A DNA stretch of 64,000 nt, taken from contig NZ_CP109178.1 in NCBI RefSeq assembly GCF_036248255.1, positions 8,375,001-8,439,000 of the forward strand, in the 5' to 3' direction. Below the pieces are notes generated by a model. That model searched no databases. It was not told the origin of the DNA and saw only the letters and a list, made by a program, of their open reading frames with translations. Numbering within the stretch: position 1 is the first letter of the stretch; each line of letters begins with the position of its first letter. The DNA comes from Streptomyces sp. NBC_01717 (GTDB taxonomy: Bacteria; Actinomycetota; Actinomycetes; Streptomycetales; Streptomycetaceae). Positions 15,058-26,500 of this stretch are shown one piece after another. Made by a program: the position numbers and the translations under genes.

Positions 15058-17412
15058 CTACTTCCGCATGATGACGGGCTCGTGCCGGCGGAGCAGCCGC
15101 GCCACCACCAGTCCGAAGACGACCGACAGCACCACCAGCATCCCCATGTTCAGCAGCCACGCTGCCGCGGAGTGGTCGAACAGCGGATCCGAGCTCACCT
15201 TTCCCGGCACGATCCTGCCGAGCTCGATGGTCCCGCCCATCGCCGCGAGCGCCCACCGGGACGGCACCAGCCACGCCACCTGCTCCAACCCGGGCACGCC
15301 GTGCAGCTTCAGCAGCGCACCGCAGAAGACCACCTGGACGATCGCGAGGAGCACCAGCAGCGGCATGGTGACCTCCTCCTTGCGCACCAGTGCGGAGACG
15401 ACCAGACCGAGCATCATCGCCGTGAACGACAACAGGGCCACGGCCAGCGTCATTTCGACCAGCGGTGGCAGGAGAACGCCCTTGCCGCCCGGGGCGTTCA
15501 GATCGACGCCCGCCAGGCCGACGAGGGTCAGGACCACGGCCTGCAGTACCGTAATGGTGCCCAGGACGACCACTTTGGACATCAGATACGCCGATCTGGA
15601 CAGCCCGACGGCACGCTCCCGCTGATAGATCGCCCGCTCCTTGACCAGCTCCCGTACGGCATTGGCGGCGCCGGTCAGCACGGCGCCCACGCAGAGGATC
15701 AGCAGCGCGTTGATCGCCGTGTCCTGGGTCAGCCGGCTGCCGGCCAGGGCCCGGGTCATCGCACCCATCACGAACGGCAGAGCGATCATGATGGCCAGGA
15801 AGGTCCGGTCGGCGCTCAGCGCGGCGGCGTACCGGCGGACCAGTGTCCGCAGCTGAGCGCCCCCGCTCCGGGTCTTCGGCGGCGGGGCGACCGGCGCGAC
15901 CGCGGAGTGCGGCAGCCGGGGCTGCGCGGTGGAGTTCGCGATGTACTGCCGGTGGAACGGGGACGCGCGGTACTCCGCCGACCAATCCCGGTCCCGGTCG
16001 TTCTCGAAGGCCTCGAACGCCTCCGGCCACTGCTCGAACCCGAGGAAGGGGAGTGCATCGTCCGGCGGCCCGTAGTAGGCGGTCTTCCCGCCGGGGGCGA
16101 GCACCAGCAGCCGGTCGCAGACATCGAGGCTGAGCACACTGTGCGTGACGACGATGACCGTACGCCCGTCGTCGGCGAGCCCTCGGAGCATATGCATGAC
16201 CGAGCGGTCCATGCCGGGGTCGAGCCCTGAGGTCGGCTCGTCGAGGAAGAGCAGTGACGGCTTCGTCAGCAGCTCCAGCGCGACGCTGACGCGCTTGCGC
16301 TGGCCGCCGGAGAGGCTGTGGATCGGCTGCTCCGTCCGCTTTTCCAGAGCCAGCTCACGTATCACTTCGGCGACCCGGGCCCGGCGTTCGGACGGGTCGG
16401 TGTCGTGCGGGAAGCGGAGCTCGGCGGCGTACCCGAGGGCGCGGTGCACGGTCAGCTGGGAGTGCAGGATGTCGTCCTGCGGGACGAGCCCGATGCGATG
16501 GCGCAGCTCGGCGTAGTCGTGGTAGAGGTCTCGGCCGTCGTAGAGGACGCTGCCCTCGTCGGCCGGCCGGAGTCCGGTCAGTGCGTTGAGAAGGGTGGAT
16601 TTGCCGGAGCCACTCGGACCCACCACGCCGAGCAGACACTTCTCGCCCACCGGGAAGGAGACATCGTCGAGCAGGGTCTTGCGGCCCCCGTCCACGGTGA
16701 CCGCCAGGTCCTGTACATCGAGGGAGACCTCACCGGTGTCGACGAACTCCTGCAGCACGTCGCCGACCAGAGAGAACTCGGAGTGACCGATGCCGACGAT
16801 GTCACCGGCGGCGACCGGGGCGCGGCCGACCAGCTGGCCGTTGAGATACGTGCCGTTGTGCGAGCCGAGGTCGACGATCTCGTACGTGCCGTCCGGATGT
16901 GCCCGCAGTTCGGCGTGCCGGTGCGAGACGGTCAGGTCCTCGACGACGAGGTCGTTGTCGGCGCTGCGGCCGATGCGTACGGTGTGGACGGGCCGCGGCC
17001 GCACGGTGGTCGGCTGCCGGAACGTGCCGGTGGCCGCGGGCATGGAGACGGCCGACGGGCGGTCGGCCGGGTGCAGCGCGGGGGAGGCGGGTTCCTGGCC
17101 GACCAGCACGGCGCACGGCCCGTCCGCGGGGTGACCGAACCGGATGACGCTGCCGGGACCCACGCCCGACTCATGGATGCGCTTGCCCCCGGTGTACGTA
17201 CCGTTCGTGCTGTTCTCGTCCTCCAGGGACCAGTGGTCGGCCACCGGCCGGAGCACCGCATGGTGCCATGACACCCGGACATCGTCGATGACGATGTCGC
17301 TCAGGGGGTCGCGGCCGACGTGGTAATCCCGGCTCGGACTCATCACCGTGGGTCCTGCATCGGTTTCGAGCACGAGTTCGGGCGCGGTCGACGTGACAGG
17401 CCGGTCTACCAT
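15058..17412 (-). CDS. FHA-domain ABC exporter (ATPase and ABC-2 permease fused)
   Basis: 784 residues. Two FHA phosphothreonine-binding domains come first (about 25-100 with GRDPLSDIVI and NSTNGTY; about 145-215 with IGRSADNDLVV and GSHNGTYLNG). An ABC ATPase follows (about 230-450) with Walker A GPSGSGKST, signature LSGGQRKR and Walker B LLFLDEPTSG. An ABC-2 permease (about 520-784, six helices) completes a half-transporter that would dimerise. The layout resembles FHA-bearing ABCG-type exporters such as mycobacterial Rv1747, which are controlled by Ser/Thr kinases. It is first in an operon with an SH3-like protein and a kinase. Substrate unknown. Confidence 0.9.
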   Translation of the reverse strand: MVDRPVTSTAPELVLETDAGPTVMSPSRDYHVGRDPLSDIVIDDVRVSWHHAVLRPVADHWSLEDENSTNGTYTGGKRIHESGVGPGSVIRFGHPADGPCAVLVGQEPASPALHPADRPSAVSMPAATGTFRQPTTVRPRPVHTVRIGRSADNDLVVEDLTVSHRHAELRAHPDGTYEIVDLGSHNGTYLNGQLVGRAPVAAGDIVGIGHSEFSLVGDVLQEFVDTGEVSLDVQDLAVTVDGGRKTLLDDVSFPVGEKCLLGVVGPSGSGKSTLLNALTGLRPADEGSVLYDGRDLYHDYAELRHRIGLVPQDDILHSQLTVHRALGYAAELRFPHDTDPSERRARVAEVIRELALEKRTEQPIHSLSGGQRKRVSVALELLTKPSLLFLDEPTSGLDPGMDRSVMHMLRGLADDGRTVIVVTHSVLSLDVCDRLLVLAPGGKTAYYGPPDDALPFLGFEQWPEAFEAFENDRDRDWSAEYRASPFHRQYIANSTAQPRLPHSAVAPVAPPPKTRSGGAQLRTLVRRYAAALSADRTFLAIMIALPFVMGAMTRALAGSRLTQDTAINALLILCVGAVLTGAANAVRELVKERAIYQRERAVGLSRSAYLMSKVVVLGTITVLQAVVLTLVGLAGVDLNAPGGKGVLLPPLVEMTLAVALLSFTAMMLGLVVSALVRKEEVTMPLLVLLAIVQVVFCGALLKLHGVPGLEQVAWLVPSRWALAAMGGTIELGRIVPGKVSSDPLFDHSAAAWLLNMGMLVVLSVVFGLVVARLLRRHEPVIMRK

Positions 17413-17560
17413 GCTCGAATTCTATCTATTGGTCCCTTTGTGTGCTTGTGGGTCACTGCCGACATTTCCCGACGCAGCGGCGCGTACACCCGTCACCGCA
17501 GAGCCGCTTCCCGCGACGGCCGAGGTCACGGAAGCGGCACTGCTGTCTTCGTGAACGGAC

Positions 17561-19201
<1,641 letters not shown>

Positions 19202-19248
19202 CTGCCCACTCCTCCGTATCGGTCGGTCGTCCTGCTCTGCCCGCCGGA

Positions 19249-19995
19249 TCATTTTCGCCGGTGGCCGTCCGCGACCGGTGGCTGCCCCGCCGCACGGACG
19301 GCCACCGCGGCCGCATAGCCGGCCGGAACCAGCACATCGGCGACCGTCCAGCCCGCCGGCCCGGGCCGCGGCACGGGCCCGGTGCCCAAATGGTCGAGGG
19401 AGAGATCGCGGGCCAGCCCGATGCCCTCGCCCTTGAGATACGCCTCCTTGCGCGTCCAGGCCCGGGCGAAGGCGACGGGCCGGTCCGACGCAGGGAGCGC
19501 CGCCAGCTCCCGGGACTCCGCCGGATGCAGCATCGCTCCGACCTCCGCCGCGGCCTGACTGCCCGGTACGGCCTCCACATCGACGCCCAGCGGCACGGCG
19601 GCGAACGCGAGAAGCGACAGGTCCCGGCTGTGCGAGAGCGAGAAGTGCACCCCGCCGTCGGTCACGGGCCGGCCGTGCGGACCACCGCAGGACGGGCACG
19701 GCTCGCGGACCATCCGTACGTCGCGGGGTTCGACGCCCAGCCGGGCACCGAGCAGTATCCGCAGCGCCACATGGGCCGCGACATAGCAGCGGCGGTCGGC
19801 CGACGCGGCGAAGCTCTCGGCGCGCCGCTGTTCCCCGGCGTCGAGGATCCCGGGGGCGAGCCGCTCCGCACGATCACCGTGCCGCACGGCGTCCACGATC
19901 CACATGACAGGTATCCGGGCAGGCCACGACGGCAGCGCACCCCGGTTGGCATCCTCCGGGTCGAACTCGATGGGCTGATGCACAGGTCGAGTCAT
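19249..19995 (-). CDS. 4'-phosphopantetheinyl transferase (Sfp type)
   Basis: 248 residues. It transfers phosphopantetheine from CoA to a Ser of acyl or peptidyl carrier proteins. The magnesium motif GVDVEAV (Asp139, Glu141) and [12 protein letters not shown] (Trp180, Lys183, Glu184, Lys188) are intact, as are FSLSHS and the CoA-binding [11 protein letters not shown]. The length and spacing fit Sfp-like enzymes serving polyketide/non-ribosomal peptide synthases rather than the short AcpS. No biosynthetic cluster is in the window, so it probably serves in trans. Confidence 0.9.
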   Translation of the reverse strand: MTRPVHQPIEFDPEDANRGALPSWPARIPVMWIVDAVRHGDRAERLAPGILDAGEQRRAESFAASADRRCYVAAHVALRILLGARLGVEPRDVRMVREPCPSCGGPHGRPVTDGGVHFSLSHSRDLSLLAFAAVPLGVDVEAVPGSQAAAEVGAMLHPAESRELAALPASDRPVAFARAWTRKEAYLKGEGIGLARDLSLDHLGTGPVPRPGPAGWTVADVLVPAGYAAAVAVRAAGQPPVADGHRRK

Positions 19996-20665
19996 CCATC
20001 CCTGTTCTTGCGCGGTATCCCCGGTTTCAGCCGGGGAGGGGAACGCATTCTAAGCCCGGAGGCGCGAAGCGCCGGAGTTCGCTCCGCCTCTGTCGTCACG
20101 GTCGGATAGGCCGCTTCTGGCCTTCGATGTACTGGCCGATCACGGTCAACGGTGCATCGCCGCATGACCTTGCGAAGTAGGAGCGCCAGGACCCTCGCAG
20201 CCCCGGCCCTCGACCTTCGCCTAGACCTCCCGACCTCGAAGCCGCCGCCCGCAGGTCGGCCACCCGCGCCTGCGCCCTCGTCAACCGCGCGCTCTGCGAC
20301 GACCAGGAGAACGCCCCACCGAACGATTCGCTCGGTACTACAACTGGCCGCTGCGCTGCCTGAACGAAGTTTCGAACACCTCGCCCGCCAGGAATCACGG
20401 AACTTGTCCACCCCCGACGACCGGGACGCTTTGACTCCGCTCAGGCGAATGCGGCACTGCGGCACCGAAACGTCCCGGGCGTGCCACCTGTCGGGCTTCA
20501 TCTTTGTGATGGACCAATATTTGGCTGGATACACCACGAGGAAAATAATCAACGTGTACAGGGGCACAAGCAATGGTGCCGCGAACGTTCGATGAGACTG
20601 AGCCCTGGCCTAAGAATTCACGGCAGGGATGGCGCCGCTCCGCTGGCCGACGGCGCCACGCGGGG
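19996..20665. other. Degenerate stretch with IS200/IS605 debris
   Basis: No intact gene. It contains the TnpA remnant listed separately and then about 430 bp of less GC-rich sequence (for example around 20515-20560, ATATTTGGCTGG and GAAAATAATC), which is unusual here and suggests imported DNA. A long minus-strand open frame (to 20573) overlaps it but its C-terminal part is not protein-like. Confidence 0.5.
20018..20215 (-). pseudogene. IS200/IS605-type TnpA C-terminal remnant with end hairpin
   Basis: The minus-strand frame ending at 20096 reads WRSYFARSCGDAPLTVIGQY, then IEGQKRP. This is the C-terminus of the single-strand Tyr transposase TnpA (family pattern W.SYF..SCGGAPL.V..QYI). A 7-bp hairpin (20018-20024 with 20031-20037, loop TTTCAG) of the kind at IS605 ends follows. 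The catalytic HUH and Tyr parts are missing. Confidence 0.55.
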
Positions 20666-21019
20666 TCAGTCTTCGGCTTCGGCCACTGGCTTCTGCCATG
20701 GCCACCGCCCGGTGATCTCGAGCTCGAGAGAAAAGCTGAGGAAGGTGCGGATGCCCACGATCACGGCCAGCACTCCGACGCCTGCGTACGTCGGTTCGAC
20801 GGCGACTGTACGGATGATATCGCCGGCTACGAGGAACTCCAGCCCCAGCAAGATCGATCGCCCGACGCGACGGCGATAGCCGCGGTACACGCCCGCCTGT
20901 CGGCGACTGATCCGGATAGCCGCGAGAACGGTCGCCAAGAGCGTTCCCACGACTATGATGGCTACGCCGGCGGCGTCAACGCCTCGACCGACCAGTTCCA
21001 CGATGTGTTGGAACTCCAC
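20666..21019 (-). CDS. DUF1622 family small membrane protein
   Basis: 117 residues with two or three helices (AAGVAIIVVGTLLATVLAA; GLEFLVAGDIIRTV; VGVLAVIVGIRTFLSF) and the family signature RTFLSFSLELEITGRWPW at about 90-107. GTG 21019 follows GGGGA. Probably an inner-membrane protein; function unknown. Confidence 0.82.
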   Translation of the reverse strand: MEFQHIVELVGRGVDAAGVAIIVVGTLLATVLAAIRISRRQAGVYRGYRRRVGRSILLGLEFLVAGDIIRTVAVEPTYAGVGVLAVIVGIRTFLSFSLELEITGRWPWQKPVAEAED

Positions 21020-21130
21020 AGCATCCCCTTCTCGCGCCGACCCGAATCCGCCCGTTTGTGGACCGCAACCTCTGTTGCCACCGACTAAATCTCGGACGGA
21101 AGCGAGCTCTATTTACCGGCTGCGAGTTCC

Positions 21131-21778
21131 TCAGTGCATTCGATCGAGTACTTCGTCAGTCGACAGCAACGCATGGGCGAAGAAACGGTAGTTGATGATC
21201 GCCGCCTGATAGCCGTCGCCCCAGACCGGGTGTCGGGGTCCAGCTGTTGCGTCCCTGACCACGGCGACCTCAAATCCCTCCTCGATGAGGTGACGCATAT
21301 GGGACTCGACGCACATGTTCGCCAGCATCCCGCCAAGAATAATCCTTTGTATTCCCCGCTTGCGCAGCTGCAGAACCAAGTCGTTGGTTTCCGGTCCGAA
21401 TACCTTGTGCGGGCTGGCGACCACCGTTCTGCCGTCTTCGATATAGGGTTTGAAGCGGTCCAGCCAGTCTGCCCCGGAGTTTTGGAACCCGGTCAGATCG
21501 AGCTGTCCCGTCCGTGCGAACGTATGGGTCTCGAGCTCGCTTGTCTCGAGCGGCCCGTTCATTCGCCATCCGTTGTCGGTCGGGTAGAAGTAATGGGGCG
21601 AGATGAAGACCTCGTATCCGCCCGCCTTCGCCGCCTCGAAGATTCTCTCCATATTCTCGACGGTCCTGTTCTCTGTGACGCTCGCTCCCACCGCGTCCCA
21701 GTTCGCTCCGTCCTCGCTCAGCACGTCGTTCTGTGGATCGATGAACACAACCGCCGTGTCGGTCTTCTTGATTTCCAC
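21131..21778 (-). CDS. Isochorismatase-family cysteine hydrolase
   Basis: 215 residues. The family triad is visible: Asp in VVFIDPQND, a Lys in the central region (VVASPHKVFG) and the nucleophile Cys in GGMLANMCVESH. GTG 21778 has GAGGAG seven bases upstream; the frame runs upstream to 21850, but that part is Cys-rich and unlike the family. Relatives hydrolyse amides or isochorismate; the substrate cannot be deduced. GC bias at third codon positions is weaker than in core genes, which may mean recent import together with its neighbours. Confidence 0.88.
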   Translation of the reverse strand: MEIKKTDTAVVFIDPQNDVLSEDGANWDAVGASVTENRTVENMERIFEAAKAGGYEVFISPHYFYPTDNGWRMNGPLETSELETHTFARTGQLDLTGFQNSGADWLDRFKPYIEDGRTVVASPHKVFGPETNDLVLQLRKRGIQRIILGGMLANMCVESHMRHLIEEGFEVAVVRDATAGPRHPVWGDGYQAAIINYRFFAHALLSTDEVLDRMH

Positions 21779-22597
21779 CTGGCGCTCCTCACGCGTCAAC
21801 AAACCACTGGTGTGCGAGCATTCGGTACAGCAGATGTCCTTGAAGCACATTCCGATTCCGGTGACGCGAGGTCGCTTCCTGAGCCGGTGCGGATTGTTCC
21901 GACACCAAGCGGCATCACTCGAGTGCCATGCTCACTTCGGGGTGTGTGCCCTGAGGAGGCGCTGTCCCGGTCATTCGCCCTCCGTTCCACTGTGACCCAT
22001 CGCGGGGCGTTCTGCATCGGTGAATTGCTGCACCTCGGTCGCCGTCCCTGCCAATTCCACCGGCCCGGCTGAGATCAGTCGGCCCGCGGACGAGCACAGA
22101 ACCGCGTCCATCGCGACCGGACACGGCGCCGAGCCAGGTCCTGTCCGGCGGATCATGTGACTGCCTTGCGACCCCACTCGAACGTTCGCCTGCGGGCAAT
22201 TGCATTCTGGTGCGCCGCACCAGAGCGCCCGATTAGCCTCCCTGTCATGCCCATTGAGATGAATGACACCGTGCGCAGCCTGCTTGACGCCCGTCGGCGG
22301 GGCCTCATGGGGACAGATGGGGTCAGTTGGGGGCCGGAAGGACGGGGAAACCCCGTGAACGATCATCGTGCCCTGAGTGCGCCCATGTGTGCTGACCTGC
22401 TGAAACGGCGAATCCGGGGGCGGTCAGGGAAGGGGCGCGCTCTGGTGAGGTGAGGAAGCGTCAGCGGCGTGAAGCGCTGCCCTGATTCTATTTGTGTGGC
22501 GGTCCGCACGGCCTCCGGCATAGGTTCGTCCGCGATGCGAGCAGCTCACCGCGCACGGGGAGGCGCGAAGGGCTCCGCCCGGACACGGAGAGACGAC
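21779..22597. other. Long non-coding or decayed stretch
   Basis: About 820 bp without a supported gene. A short piece at 22247-22295 reads MPIEMNDTVRSLLDAR, resembling the very start of a pyridoxamine-phosphate-oxidase-like protein (family start: MNDTVRALLD), but homology ends after 16 codons. It may be a relic. Nothing else is recognisable. Confidence 0.35.
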
Positions 22598-23080
22598 ATG
22601 GCACCGAACGAGCCCGCACCCGCCGGCCGCCCACTGCTGCGGAAGGCCGCAGTCAAGGACGCAGAGCCCCTCACCCGGCTCTTTCTCGCCTCCCGCGCCC
22701 AAACCATGTCGTATCTCCCGAAGTTGCACAGCGACGCGGACACCCTCGCCTGGATGACCCACGTCGTCCTGCCCGGGACCACGGTGTGGGTCGCCGAGAC
22801 CGGGACGGGCGACATGCTCGGGTTCGCCTCCGTCGAAGGAACCGAGCTCGAACACCTCTATCTGCGCCCCGATGTACGACGCCGGGGCATCGGTTCGCTG
22901 CTTCTGGCGAAGGCCCGCGAGATCTCTCCCGAAGAGCTCACCCTGCATGTCTTCCAGCGCAACACCGATGCCCGGGCGTTCTACGAGCGGTACGGATTCA
23001 CCGCCGTCGACTTCAACGACGGCAGTCGCAACGAGGAGAAGGAACCGGACGTCCTGTACCGGTGGACGGCGCGGGGCTGA
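22598..23080 (+). CDS. GNAT N-acetyltransferase
   Basis: 160 residues. Acetyl-CoA loop RPDVRRRGIGSLLLAKA at about 90-107, preceded by the strand GTELEHLYLRPD and followed by LHVFQRNTDARAFYERYGF. ATG 22598 has GGAGAG upstream. Stands alone. It resembles small-molecule or protein acetyltransferases; substrate unknown. Confidence 0.88.
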   Translation: MAPNEPAPAGRPLLRKAAVKDAEPLTRLFLASRAQTMSYLPKLHSDADTLAWMTHVVLPGTTVWVAETGTGDMLGFASVEGTELEHLYLRPDVRRRGIGSLLLAKAREISPEELTLHVFQRNTDARAFYERYGFTAVDFNDGSRNEEKEPDVLYRWTARG

Positions 23081-23180
23081 CCGCATCCGCCGGATGTACG
23101 CCCCGGGGCACGGGTTCGCCCAGGGGCCTCCTCTGCACCACCGGTCTCTGACGCCGACCGGCTGAATCAGCACCACGCGC

Positions 23181-23206
23181 GCGGGGTCCGCATCTGCGGG
23201 CCCCGC
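23181..23206. terminator. Hairpin terminator after the GNAT gene
   Basis: An 11-bp stem (23181-23191 with 23196-23206, one G-U pair) with a 4-nt loop. Outer arms AGCAC/GTGCT extend it. Confidence 0.7.
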
Positions 23207-23556
23207 TTCGTGCTGCGCCGCGTGCCATCGTCCCGCCCACCCGTGAGCAGGTACCTTGCATGACCTTTCACGGTTACGCAAATTGATTGCATAATTTACA
23301 GATCACTTACGGAGTGATCGGTACACCCATAAAGGCCTATCTCTAGGCCCAGTTGGCTGAGAGTCGCTGCCATCCCGCGCGCATCCTTCGGCTATCCGTT
23401 CTGCGAAAACTGTGGACTGACTCTCAATCCTCTGCAACTCTCTGACCGCAAAACGCAAAAGTCCCGTCAGGCAGTGCAGAAATGCGTGCCGTGCACGTCC
23501 GCAGACAGAGCCGCGCCCTCGACGCGCCCTGCGCCGAGGCCGAAGATCGGGGACAT
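23207..23556. other. AT-rich leader region of the alpha-1,3-glucanase gene
   Basis: About 350 bp without a gene. Sequence between 23260 and 23470 is much richer in A/T than its surroundings and includes GCAAATTGATTGC at about 23277-23289, an imperfect inverted repeat (GCAA...TTGC). It is the likely promoter/operator region of the GH87 gene. I cannot assign a regulator. Confidence 0.4.
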
Positions 23557-26500
23557 ATGAGAACCCAATGCTGGAGACGGCGGGTCCTTTCCGCCGTCGT
23601 CACCACCAGTCTTCTGATGATCGGCTGGCCGGCGCTCACCGCCTCGGCGGCCGGCGGTCCGAACATCGCCGTCGGCCGACCCGCCGCCGCGAGCAGCGCC
23701 AACAGTGAGTACACCGCCCGGAACATCACCGACGGAGACCGGTCGACCTACTGGGAAGGAGCCGGCAGCAGCCTGCCCCAGTGGGTGCAGACCGACCTCG
23801 GAACCGGCACCCGCATCGACCAGGTCACGCTGAAGCTGCCCGCGGGCTGGGAGAGCCGGCAGCAGACACTCTCGCTCCAGGGCAGCGCCGACGGCACCAG
23901 CTTCTCGACGCTGAAGACCTCCGCCGCCTACACCTTCGCTCCAGGCAGCTCCAACGAGGTGACCATCGCCTTCCCGGCCACCCAGACCCGCTTCGTGCGT
24001 GTGAACATCACGGCGAACACGGGCTGGCGGACCGCGCAGCTCTCCGAGCTGGAGGTCCGTGCGGCGGGGGAGTCGTCGGTCAATCTTGCCGCGGGACGCA
24101 CGCTGAAGGCGAGCAGCTACACCGAGACGTATGTGGCCGCCAACGCCAACGACGGCAACCCGGCCACCTACTGGGAGTCGCGCAACGGCGATCTGCCGCA
24201 GTGGATCCAGGCCGACCTGGGAGGCTCGGTGCGCGTGGACCGAGTGGTGCTACGGCTGCCGGACGGCTGGGAGCCCAGGACCCAGACACTGAAGATCCAG
24301 GGAAGTACCAACGACTCGGACTTCACCGACCTCACCCCGTCCAAGGACTACGCCTTCAGTCCCACCGGCGGTGAGACGGCGACGGTCTCCTTCGACGCCA
24401 CCACCACGCGCTACGTGCGGGTGCTGGTCAGCGCCAACACCGGCCGGGCGGCCGCCCAGCTCTCCGAACTGGAGATCTACGGTCCCGGGACCGGCGACAC
24501 CGATCCGCCGACGGCGCCCGGGGGGCTGGCGTACACCGAGCCGACGACCGGTCAGATCAAGCTGACCTGGCAGGCGTCGACGGACAACATGGGCGTCACC
24601 GGCTACGACATCTACGCAAACAACGCACTGCTGACCAGCGTGGCCGGGGACGTCACCACGTATACCGACACCCGTCCCGCCGATGCCACCGTTGCCTACT
24701 TCGTGCGGGCCAAGGACGCGGCGGGCAACGAGTCGGCCAACAGCAACACGGTGACCCGCAGGGCGGACACGGGGGACACGCAGGCGCCGACCGTGCCCGC
24801 GGGCCTCTCCTTCACCGAGCCGGCCTCCGGTCAGATCAAGCTGACCTGGCAGGCGTCGACGGACAACAAGGGCGTCACCGGCTACGACATCTACGCAAAC
24901 AACGTCCTCCGCAAGAGCGTGGCCGGCGACGTCACCACGTACACGGACACCCAGTCCGCGGGCACCACCGTCTCGTACGTCGTGCGAGCCAAGGACGCGG
25001 CGGGCAACATATCCGGCGACAGCAACACCGTCACCCGCAACGGCAGTGGCGGATCGGCCTCCAACCTCGCCGTCGGCAAGCCGATCACCGCCTCGTCCGT
25101 GGTCCACACGTTCGTCGCCGAGAACGCCAACGACAACCAGCTGACGACCTACTGGGAGGGCGCGGGCGGCAGTTATCCGAACACCCTCACCGTGAAGCTG
25201 GGAGCCAACGCCGACACCGAGAGTGTCGTGGTCAAGCTCAACCCGGACAGCAGCTGGGGCGCCCGGACCCAGAACATCCAGGTCCTCGGACGTGAGCAGA
25301 GCGCCACGTCCTTCACGAGTCTGGTCGGGGCGAAGGACTACGCGTTCAGCCCCGCGACCGGCAACACGGTAGCCATCCCGGTCGATGCCCGGGTCGCCGA
25401 CGTCCAGCTGAGGTTCACCTCCAACACCGGATCCGGTGCCGGCCAGGTCGCGGAGTTCCAGGTCCTGGGCGCCCCGGCTCCCAACCCGGACCTGCAGGTC
25501 ACCGCGATCGGCGCCGCTCCTGCCGCCCCGGTCGAGTCGGACGCGATCACCCTGGCCGCGACCGTGCGCAACAGCGGAGCGGTCGCTGCGCCGGCGAGCA
25601 AGCTCGAATTCCGGCTCGGCGGCTCCAAGGTGGCCACCGTGCCGGTGGGCGCGCTCGCAGCCGGATCGTCCACCCAGGTCAGTGCGGACATCGGGCCGCG
25701 CGACGCGGGCTCGTACGAACTGAGCGCCGTCGCGGACGCGGCGGGCGAGGTCATCGAGCAGAACGAGACCGACAACACCTATACACGTGCGGACGCGCTG
25801 GTGGTGAAACCGGTGTCCAGCTCGGACCTGGTGGCCACCGCGGTCACCACCTCGCCGTCGGCACCGGCCGACGGCGACAACGTCACGTTCTCCGTCGCGG
25901 TGAAGAACCAGGGCACCGTGGCATCCGCGAGCGGCAGCCACGCCATCACGCTGAGTCTGATCGACTCCAAGGGCGCCACGGTGAAGACCCTCACCGGTAC
26001 GCACAGCGGAGCCATCGCCGCCGGTGCGACCACCGCGCCGGTGAACCTGGGCAGTTGGACGGCCACCAACGGCTCGTACACCGTGAAGGTCGTGCTCGCC
26101 GACGACGCCAATGAGCTCCCGGTGAAACGGGGGAACAACACCAGCACCGAGTCGCTCTTCGTCGGCCGCGGGGCCAACATGCCGTACGACACGTACGAGG
26201 CGGAGGACGGCGTCACGGGCGGCGGCGCCCAGGTCGTCGGCCCGAACAGGACCGTCGGTGACGTCGCGGGCGAGGCGTCGGGCCGCAAGGCCGTCACCCT
26301 CAACAACACGGGCAACTATGTCGAGTTCACCACCAGGGCGAGTACCAACACCCTGGTGACGCGGTTCTCCGTTCCGGACTCCGCGGGCGGCGGCGGCATC
26401 GACACCGAACTCAATGTGTACGTGGACGGCACCTTCCTGAAGGCGATCGACCTCACCTCGAAGTACGCGTGGCTGTACGGCGCCGAGACGGGCCCCGGCA

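Noticed and set aside
17348..17554. Small plus-strand open frame (MLEFYLLVPLCACG...) in the promoter region of the FHA-ABC operon
   Set aside because: No ribosome-binding site, overlaps the start of the operon on the other strand, and resembles no family.
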